Source: Panagrolaimus kolymaensis
Lineage: Eukaryota; Nematoda; Chromadorea; Rhabditida; Panagrolaimidae
Assembly (NCBI GenBank): GCA_028622995.1
Contig: JAJQJQ010000032.1
Span: forward strand, 2,232,001 to 2,296,000
Direction: 5' to 3'
DNA: 64,000 bases
Part shown: piece after piece, positions 56,306-64,000 of the stretch
How the letters are laid out: each line of letters opens with the position of its first letter
Numbering within the stretch: position 1 is the first letter of the stretch
Notes under the pieces: generated by a model
Told to the model about the DNA's origin: nothing
Databases searched by the model: none
The model's input: the letters and a program-made list of their open reading frames with translations, nothing else
Position numbers and translations under genes: made by a program

Positions 56306-56839
56306 ACACTCGTTTTTAAAATTTTATAATATTTATAAATCATTTTTTATGGTTCAATATTTTAAAATGTTGTTTGTGGGCAAACTTGATTTTTTTTGAC
56401 ATATTTTTTGAAGCAACAAAATATGGGCGAAATCATTTTTCGATATTGTGGAAGAAAAATGAAAAACAAACAGCATAAAAATAAAGGAAAAAACTTTTCT
56501 GTTGTCGAAAACCAAATATATATTGTTGAAGTCCAATGTTGAGGCCTACAAAAAAATTGTTTCTGTGGTTAAATTTTTGGACAGATTAAAAATTACTTAC
56601 ACTTTAAAGTCAACTATGTTTCCTAAAAATAAATAATTTATTAATAGTAATAAAAAAAAATAAGGAAAAAAAGGATGGAGTGATAAAATTATGGCAAACT
56701 TTAACAAATCGCAAGGTCAGAGTTTTTACCAAAAAAAATTAAATTATGTATTAAATTTTTAAAAATATTTCTTTTTTAGTTTCACAAAAAATATGTCATA
56801 AAAAATTATTTAAAAATCTGTTCTTTTTTTCCAAACTTA
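56306..56839. other. Intergenic, no gene seen
   Basis: AT-rich; ends at the 3' side of the following minus-strand receptor. Confidence 0.35.
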
Positions 56840-58188
56840 TTAACTCTTTTTCTCTTTAATCCTCTGTTTTTTAAAATTCATACCGCCCGATTTATTGACT
56901 CCATAAAGCAATTTCACCATTGCTACAAGAATGGGATAAACTGAGAAAGCAATAAATGGTTTAATTTCTTTTCGTTCTCGAATCTAAAACAAGAACAACT
57001 TAAAATTTCAAAAAGACTTTCAAATTAAAATCTCAATAAAAAACCTTTGTTTGAGAAATTTGCATTAAAGTTCGAATAGAAACTACAGTAATAATCGAAT
57101 GAAATAAAATTAAAATTAAAATAAATATTTTTCCAATATTCTTAAAAACTGTTCGATATAATTCAAAACCATTAGGTTGAAGATAGTAAACATATTGGTA
57201 AATCATAAATATGGCGCCTAAAAAGTTATTAATTCACTTCTTTTAAAAAATGTTAACTTTACCTATTAAAAAATAGTAAATATGCAATCGCATGGAACTG
57301 AAATGTTTTTCATAAACACTTGGATATGCGGTTGCTAAATAAATCGATAACCGATGAAGACCTATTTGGGTCAATAAAATATAAATATGACAAATTTTAA
57401 TTGCTTGCAAATTGTTTGAAATCAAATAATAAAGTTTTATTCCAAAAATTTCGATATTTACTAAAAAGAATTTCAATTTATGTACTTTTAATTAATTTCG
57501 CCTTACTTGGGTCAAGATCATTCCATTCAGTGGGATCATCAACATAAAAAATTTTAGTTTTATTATTTTTATCATTTGTTTTCAATGCACACCAAGCAAT
57601 TTTATATAATAATATTTGCCATATCGCGTAATAGATATATTCAAGCAAACGAGAAATGGTGCGAAACAAAACAAATGCCAAAAAATAGTTTGTGAAAATT
57701 CGAAGTCCATCACTTTTAATCTTAAATAGTTTTTTTTAGCACAAAACCGAAAAATCTCTTTGCCTTTTTTTAACTTTAAAAACATACCCATCTTTTTCGA
57801 TTTATTCCTAACAAAAAGAAAATCATAATCAGTGAAATAAAATCAATATAAATTGTTGCATAATCATCATTAAAAAAAGGCTTGAGAAATTCATGAACAT
57901 AAAACTAAAAATTACAATTTTTCTAACAAATTTAGAAAGAAAAAGTCAAACTAAAGGAGTATAATCTGAACTTTCAACATAATTAAGCCATGATGTTGTT
58001 GTGGTTGGTGGAAGCTCGGTAACGACTAGTGATTCATTTTCCAAACGCCAATATAAGCCATTATTATATTTATCAAGCAAATTTTGTGGGCATGAAATAG
58101 CTTCATAAAACCATTCAATTTCTTCTTCTTCGGTTTGATTCTTTTCATTGTTACCACCGGAACCCATGGGAATTAAGATAGATGACAT
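56840..58188 (-). CDS. Multi-pass receptor-like protein, tandem family copy 1
   Basis: Six exons keep phase: 58188-57952, 57904-57788, 57720-57507, 57460-57263, 57217-57045 and 56983-56840, giving 360 residues. The N-terminus carries CPQNLLDKYNNGLYWRLENE, shared with its paralogue. About seven hydrophobic spans follow, with landmarks DFISLIMIFFLLGINRKRW, GLRIFTNYFLAFVLFRTISR, LLTQIGLHRLSIYLATAYP (TM3-end-like HR motif) and IAFSVYPILVAMVKLLYG. I think it is a nematode serpentine receptor but cannot match it to a named sr family. Two donors (GTTTGA, GTTTTT) are weak yet needed. It and copy 2 (60850-62138) flank the SET-domain gene in the same orientation. Confidence 0.75.
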
Positions 58189-58750
58189 TTTTTGCCAATG
58201 AGAAAAAAATAAAAATAAAAAAAAATCTTATCGGAAAACAAAGAATCCTATTTATAATAAATTATTAAAGGTGCTTTATAACGCTTTAAATCTAAAAATT
58301 TATTGCAAATAAAATTAATTTTATTTGTTATTTGAGTCTGTTAAAAATTTAAGTGTTTTTTTATTTTTGTTTTTCAATTTTTTTCTTACTTCAAATATCA
58401 TAATTTAATTTCTTGGTTTCGTAGCTAATAATAAAAAGTTAAAAGCAAAAATCATTGTTGTTTAATCATTACAGTATATTACTCTCCAAAGTTTATAATA
58501 AATTTGTAAGTATTTACAAAACGTTTTTCTTCAAAAATCCTTAATATCTTATAAAGTGTCTCTTGAGGCCATACATATTTTCCTATAAAGAATCTCTTGA
58601 GGGCATGCATATTTTTGGCAAAGAGAGTTCATAATATTTCTGGAGAAAAAAAAACTCCTGCCCATTCTTTAAATTTTGAGAAGAAATAAGTTATAAAAGT
58701 CTTCATAGAAATTATATTAATTTATTTTTTTATCTTCTTTGAAAATTTAA
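58189..58750. other. Divergent intergenic region (receptor / SET gene)
   Basis: Shared upstream region. An imperfect direct repeat at about 58555-58610 (TCTCTTGAGG.CATACATATTTTC / TCTCTTGAGGGCATGCATATTTT) precedes the SET gene. Confidence 0.4.
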
Positions 58751-60055
58751 ATGGATTACCAAAAAGAACCCCGCAAAGTTATTATCAATGATATCGCTAA
58801 TGGTCGTGAACTTTATCCAATTCCCGTCATCAACAATGAAAATGATGAAAAGCCAAAGTAATACCTATGATTCTTTATTTAAAGAAGATATAAATAATTT
58901 TTAATAATTTCAGATTCACTTACACTATTCGGAATAACAATTCACGTGCAACATTAAAACAATTAAATACTCCAAAATATACGCCTGTTGGATGTAATTG
59001 CTGTGATGGGCGTCCTCCATATATTTGTGGAGATAATTGTAAATGTGAAAAGAATTCCATTATTTCGTTTAATCCTGATGTTTGTTTTTATACTTTTATT
59101 ATTGAAAAAATTTTAAATTCAAAATACTTATTTTTAGACCCGAACAGTCATTGAACCAAATACCTTTTATTTGCATGAAAATTTTTACGTTGAATGCGGT
59201 CTTCATTGCGATTGTCGAGGACAATGTGGACGACAAATGGTACCAAGCAACAAAATTTTAAAGAATCTTGAAGTTCATTATTTGGGTCCAAAAGGTTTTG
59301 GAATAATTGCGGCACAGCCCATTGCTGCAGGTTGGTTAAATTTCTTCCCCCAACAAAAAAATTGTATAAAGTAAAGTATTATTATATTTAAGGTATGCCA
59401 ATTGGAGAATATGTTGGTGAAGTAACTATACGTCAAATGGAAGGCTTGGATTATCCCACAAGCCATTATCAACAAGATCTTCTCATTGATGTAAGTTTTT
59501 CTCTCTCACTTTTATACTAAAAAAATGTACCTATATTTTAGAATCGAAATCGCCATTTTGTGGTGGATGCTTTTCGAACAGGAAATATTACTCGATTTAT
59601 AAATCATTCATGTTTTCCTAATATTATGACAATGACCGCATTTCCTTCCATTCCAAAATTAAATCGATTTCCACCTCTTCCTCGCGTGGTCTTAGTCGCG
59701 GTTCGAGATATCCTTCCTGGACAAGAATTATGCTTTAATTATGGAGCGGAATATTTTATTGATCGTAAAATGAAATGTTATTGTTATATGCCGAATTGTA
59801 TTTCACCTCCACGTATGTTTTGTTTTTTTTGAAATCTATTTTTTTCCATTTTTTTCCAGCTTAATTGGAATCGTATGATTTTTAGGTGATTGGCTTAAAA
59901 AGGCTCTAAGCCCTGCGAATGTTAAAAATGAATTTGAAGGAAATAAAGAAAAAATGAAAGTTCTAATGGAAGAATTTAAAAGAAATAAAGATAAAATTGT
60001 TGATTTAAAGAATCCTACCGGCGATGTAGAAGAAGATATAATAGTTTTAGATTAA
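58751..60055 (+). CDS. SUV39/G9a-type SET-domain histone methyltransferase
   Basis: Six exons keep phase: 58751-58857, 58914-59079, 59138-59330, 59393-59490, 59542-59812 and 59886-60055, giving 334 residues. A cysteine-rich pre-SET region (GCNCCDGRPPYICGDNCKC, then ECGLHCDCRGQCG) binds zinc in this family. The SET domain follows with GFGIIAAQPIAAGMPIGEYV, the core NHSCFPN preceded by RFI, and GQELCFNYG. A post-SET CxCxxxxC (CYCYMPNC) completes the layout, which defines SUV39/G9a H3K9 methyltransferases. There is no chromodomain, ankyrin or MBD region, so it is a short single-domain enzyme, comparable to small set genes of Caenorhabditis. The catalytic Asn-His and Tyr are present, so activity is likely, in the nucleus on histone H3. 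A C-terminal Lys/Glu-rich tail ends the protein. Confidence 0.9.
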
Positions 60056-60399
60056 TGGAATCAAAATCTTATTTATGTATATTTTTTTGTTATTGTGTAT
60101 TAATTTATGGTATTATTTGTTACAATGTTTCATTTTTTGGCTTTATCGTGTAATAAACGTATTTATTTTGAAATTTTTTTTCTTCGAGTTAATTAACAAA
60201 ATCTTTATAATCATAAATAAAAAAATGCATATACTTCTTGCCTTTCAAGAATTTTTTTTTTGTTTAAAAAACATGAATGAGGTTTCGTTAAAAGCTTTTT
60301 TTGCAAAAGCATGAAATAATTTGGAATATGGTTTGACGATAAATTGGAATTTAAAAATATATAATATTTACATTTACATTCATGTCTTGAAAATTGATT
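60056..60399. other. 3' flank of the SET gene
   Basis: T-rich; AATAAA-type signals on the + strand. No gene. Confidence 0.35.
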
Positions 60400-60836
60400 T
60401 TAACGGGTAAAACTTTGGGCGGGGTTATTATGCTCAGCTTTCTTCTTCCAACAACAACAAAAAATTCGAAAAATAGTTCTACGATAAATTGGAATAAAAA
60501 GGAAAAACATAATCATTGTATAAAGAGGAAAAATAAAATCCATCCAATCATATATGAAATTTTCAAAATCAGCATAAAAAACATTCACTTTTCTATTAAA
60601 AAAATAAAATTATTGTTTGATGAGATTTAAATGTGAGGAAAACTTACCTCCCATAGAGCAATATTGAGCCTTAAATAAATTAATTCAAAGTATGATATAA
60701 AGCTTGAAAATTTTGGAAACATTATACTAACTTTAGGTAAATCATTTATCAAAAAAAATTTTTGAAACAAAAAACATAAAAATAATAAAGGGAAAAGTGG
60801 ACTACAAATAATCCTTTTATTATTTTTTTCCCTCAA
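60400..60836 (-). pseudogene. Receptor C-terminal remnant
   Basis: Two open pieces: 60836-about 60647 (hydrophobic, IALWE then GTAAGT) and about 60590-60400 (DWMDFIFPLYTMIMFFLFIP then IYRRTIFRIF and CCCW, a TM7-and-tail pattern). They do not join in phase across the apparent GT-AG boundary, and no upstream exons are present. I infer a degraded chemoreceptor 3' end. Confidence 0.35.
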
Positions 60837-60849
60837 ATTCTTTTAATCT

Positions 60850-62138
60850 TTATATCAGACTTTGATTAGCTGAAATTCCAAAAAATAAATCTAAAATGGA
60901 AGTAAGCAAAGGGTAAATCGAAAATGCCATAAATGCTCTTAATTCTTGTCTTTCTGCATTCTAAAAAACAAGAAAAATATATTTTTTGACAAAATTGATC
61001 ATACTCCAGATTGGTTTGATTGAAATTGAAGTATAACTTTAATCGAAAGTACAGTAAGAGTTGCATGAAAAATAAAGAAAAATATAGCTTTTATATGTCC
61101 TATATCACCCATAACGTGCACAGCGTCAATAAATGCTCGACTGCCAAGACAATCTCCAAATGGGTAAATTGAAAATATTATTCCTTAAAACCAAACGCAT
61201 TATATAAAAAGTTTGTAAGCGTCTTTTTACCAAAGAAAATATAATAAATATGTAAACGTTTGGGGTTAAAATATTTTTTAAAAATAAATGGATAAACGCA
61301 TGCGCAATAAATTGAAAATCGATGAAGACATAATTGAGCCATTAATATATCGGTGTGAGCTAATTTTGCGGCTACTAAATTGGCCGAAAGTAAATTAAAA
61401 AGTTTAAAACCAAAAACATTTAAAATTACTGAAAAAGAAACTTTTTTTTTGTAAAAAAAATATTAGAATATTACTTGGTGTGTGAAAGGATGAAAAATCA
61501 GAATGTTCGTCAATAAAAGTAACATTTGGTTTGTCAAAATTATTAGGTCTTTCACCAACTGAAAATTTTAACATTTTTTAAAGGTTTATAATTCTGCACA
61601 AATGTCCAAGGGAAAATCTTACTTTTTACCGGTATGATTTGATGTTCCAAAACGCACCATGTCATCCGACTTTTTAAATATCCCCAAATTACATAATAAA
61701 GATTAACCAAAATTCGTGAAACAATTCTATATAATAAAAATGATAAAAAATAATTTGTAAAAATTCGAAGTCCATGACTATTGATCTAAAAAAATTAAAA
61801 AAATTCTTCACACTTTTATCTCATAAAAACCAACCCAAATTTTTCGATTAATGGCTAATAAAAAAATAACCATTACAGCTGAAATAAAATCAACATAAAG
61901 CATTGGGATTTCATTAGAAGTAAACATATGAGAAATAGACCACTAAAAATTTTAGTTTAAAAAATATTTTGACAAAATTAAAGAAAAGCTTTACAAAAGA
62001 AAATTCGGATGTATCAATTGGTGGAGGTTGCATTTTTGACATAGAAGTTTCTGAACGCCAAATTGATCCATTATTATATTTATCAAGAAATTCTTGAGGA
62101 CATGCAACGATTTCATCTACAGGTACAGTATAAATCAT
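60850..62138 (-). CDS. Multi-pass receptor-like protein, tandem family copy 2
   Basis: Seven exons keep phase: 62138-61995, 61942-61835, 61785-61623, 61558-61475, 61428-61231, 61183-61005 and 60960-60850, giving 328 residues. It parallels copy 1: CPQEFLDKYNNGSIWRSE, DFISAVMVIFLLAINRKIW, GLRIFTNYFLSFLLYRIVSR, LMAQLCLHRFSIYCACVYP, RLHIYYIFF and AFMAFSIYPLLTSILDLFFG. One exon (61558-61475) encodes a separate hydrophilic loop fused into the neighbouring exon in copy 1. Seven spans are likely. The ATG is supported by an in-frame stop a short way upstream. Family unassigned. Confidence 0.75.
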
Positions 62139-62661
62139 TATTATTGTTGTTGTACACCAGCTTTATTTGGCCTAAAAAAATATTTTCAAAATTGGTAAAA
62201 CTTTTTGATTTAAATGAAATTTATTATTATTAAAATTTGCCAAAAACTTGTCACCAAATGGTGAAAAATATTATTTATTATTCTCCTAACCGGGGTTTCT
62301 AAAATCGTCATAAAGAAAAGTTTTTTTTACCTTTTTTTTGTGTTCTTTGTGTTAAACTCTTATTTTTATTCATTTTTTATTTTTACTGTAATTCAATAAT
62401 AAATTTTTATTTTTGAAAAAATAGTTAATTTTACTTATGTAGCCTAGCTTAACAAGTATGAATAACATTTTTAATTTAATGTTGTTTGACCTCTTTCTAA
62501 TATAAATAATTTTATTTTTTGGCTATTTATAAAATTTTTAAGAAAATATAACTTATTTTTCAAAAAACAAAACAAACTAATCATGAAAAAAAGAAATAGT
62601 AAATAACTTTATTCACCACCAAGAAAATGCCTAATAAATAACAAACAAAATTATGTACTTT
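62139..62661. other. Intergenic, no gene seen
   Basis: AT-rich promoter region for the receptor and 3' flank of the next gene. Confidence 0.35.
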
Positions 62662-63381
62662 TTAGTAAAAATAAGAAATAATTAACGTAGCTAAAATGCA
62701 GCCAAGAAATGGAAACCCATTAAAATTAATTTCTGAATTCGATGGCTAAATTTTTTTTAAACGACTGCATGAATCAACGACAACGTTTTGGAATAAACTT
62801 ACATATTCACATGATTTAATATAATTTTCATCCATGTTTTTACCAAATTTTTTCACATCTTTTGTTTGTATTTCCTAAAACACTCAATAATATACTTTCA
62901 CAAAATTCTATCGAAGTTTTTGAATTAATAAATAAAAACTCACTGTTAACATTTTTGTTTTATATCCTGTGATACATCTGTCAAGATAACTGCAAGATAT
63001 AAAAAAAGATGTAGCATCAGAATAAACAGTATTGGAAATATTTTTGTTTATGATTTCCAAAGCATCAGGGTTTATATTTGTACAAACTTTCTCAAATTCA
63101 TCTGAACAACCTTGGCCAATCAAAACTTTTTTATTTTCTAAAATGCAACCAAAAAATGCACAAGTGTCACATATTTTTGGGTTTAAAAATTTTGTTAAAT
63201 TTTGATATTGTGAATAATCTAAAATAAGTTATAAATAATTTTTGTGCCAAAATAATGTCAAAAAAAACTTACTTGCATATTGTCCCGTTGAAAGGCAAAT
63301 GTTACTAGAGTCGCATATTAAACAATTAATAAATATTGGTGTGAAAAAAATAAAAAATAATTTTAAAATGTAGTATTTCAT
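62662..63381 (-). CDS. Small secreted, probably GPI-anchored cysteine protein
   Basis: Four exons keep phase: 63381-63273, 63218-62944, 62874-62803 and 62745-62662, giving 179 residues. The signal peptide (MKYYILKLFFIFFTPIFINC) leads to LICDSSNIC, then ten or so more cysteines (ICDTCAFFGC, GCSDEF, KVCTN, SCSYLDRC, SCEY) and a C-terminal hydrophobic stretch (FPFLGCILATLIISYFY) suitable for GPI attachment. The layout is that of a Ly6/uPAR-like or similar surface protein, but cysteine spacing does not clearly fit the three-finger fold. Function unknown; probably extracellular face of the plasma membrane. Confidence 0.75.
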
Positions 63382-63636
63382 TTTAAAATAACAAATTCAA
63401 AAATGTCAGATTCAGAAAGAATTTTTTTTATTAAAGATTAAATTAAATTTAATTATCCTTTTATTCAGAGCTTTCAAAGATTAAAACCCATAAAATTTAT
63501 GTATAATATTTTATTTATTATTTATGGAGAATAAAAAAACACAAATATCTTTAATAAAATTTTAAAATAAACTTTAAAAATTATTGCGTATTTAAAAAAA
63601 ATAGAAATAGTGAAGACGAGAGAAAAAATAAAAAAA

Positions 63637-63903
63637 TTAATAAATAAGGGAAACCGATGTTGTGTTACTTTTCCATACATTAGTGCATTTTTTTAAAACA
63701 TTTGTTGCAGCATTTCTATACGTTTTTATGGTGATAATAATAAAGATAGATGAAAATAAAGGAAAACTCATGCCTATTCCAATTAAAATTAAATAAACGA
63801 AAGGCAAATCAACCTTTTCATAAAATGGTATTCGATTTGTAGGGAAAAAGAATAGATACATCCAAAATCCCGCTGGAAAAATAAATACAATCAATGTTGA
63901 AAA
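63637..63903 (-). CDS. Last exon of a chemoreceptor (partial)
   Basis: An acceptor TTTTTTGGTGCAG opens a phase-0 exon of 88 codons: two hydrophobic spans (STLIVFIFPAGFWMYLFF and VYLILIGIGMSFPLFSS) and the tail KTYRNAATNVLKK. The arrangement fits TM6-TM7 and the tail of an Srh/Str-like serpentine receptor. Upstream exons lie beyond the window's right edge. Family assignment is tentative. Confidence 0.5.
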   Translation of the reverse strand, partial: FSTLIVFIFPAGFWMYLFFFPTNRIPFYEKVDLPFVYLILIGIGMSFPLFSSIFIIITIKTYRNAATNVLKKCTNVWKSNTTSVSLIY

Positions 63904-64000
63904 CTGCACCAAAAAAGTTTAAAACATTAATTTAAATTTTTTCTTTGAATTTTCTGAATGAATAATTTGATTATTTTTTGAATAATTAAAATTTTCATAA

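Noticed and set aside
1..64000. tRNA, rRNA and CRISPR features
   Set aside because: No tRNA cloverleaf-like A/B box pairs, rRNA-like conserved blocks or regularly spaced repeats were found by eye; CRISPR is not expected in a nuclear animal genome. A tRNAscan or Rfam run would be needed to exclude small RNA genes.

Overview
This window looks like nuclear DNA from a nematode. It is very AT-rich (roughly three quarters A+T by eye), genes are split by mostly short introns with GTAAG donors and T-rich TTTTAG/TTTCAG acceptors, and several nematode-typical families are present: serpentine chemoreceptors of the Srt, Srx and Srg/Srv types, FTH/F-box-like fragments and CUB-like secreted proteins. The species cannot be named from the sequence; a Tylenchina/panagrolaimid-like lineage is only a guess. 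I built exon models by joining ORF segments across GT-AG junctions and checking reading phase by hand.

Layout. 0-4 kb: the 3' end of a membrane protein (+) and a strange five-exon Hsp70-like gene (-) carrying a GC-rich basic repeat. 4.5-9.3 kb: an intact six-exon srt receptor (+), then repeat-rich DNA with a MITE-like element, an srh-like receptor fragment held between inverted repeat copies, and two decayed FTH/F-box-like fragments. 9.7-16.6 kb: two minus-strand receptors, a 180-residue metallothionein-like protein with 57 cysteines (-), and an srx receptor (+). 17.5-19.8 kb: a small secreted protein (+) and a tandem pair of six-cysteine-module secreted proteins (-), which I assembled from short exons. 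20.9-25.2 kb: the conserved transcription elongation factor gene spt-5 (+, nine exons) and a small conserved-looking ORF (-).

25.9-38.2 kb: a cluster of four CUB-like extracellular protein genes. A 5'-truncated copy broken by a MITE and a full 12-exon gene (-) face two genes on the + strand. The full gene and one + gene end in Thr/Ser-rich stalks and hydrophobic tails, consistent with GPI anchoring. 38.8-52.1 kb: three related minus-strand genes of a family I do not recognise (N-terminal helical exons, coiled coil, conserved C-terminal domain). The middle one is a pseudogene. Between them lie a piggyBac-like TTAA MITE, an srx pseudogene, and an array of diverged repeat units, two of which carry hAT-transposase-like motifs.

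52.3-64 kb: an internally inverted srx pseudogene, a frameshifted receptor paralogous to the one at 9.7 kb, a 1,076-bp hAT-type foldback element with an 8-bp target duplication, two paralogous minus-strand multi-pass receptors flanking a SUV39/G9a-type SET-domain methyltransferase gene (+), a small secreted, probably GPI-anchored protein (-), and the last exon of another receptor (-). Apart from spt-5 and the SET gene, almost everything belongs to fast-evolving families that sense or act at the cell surface or outside the cell, and many members are in visible stages of duplication and decay.
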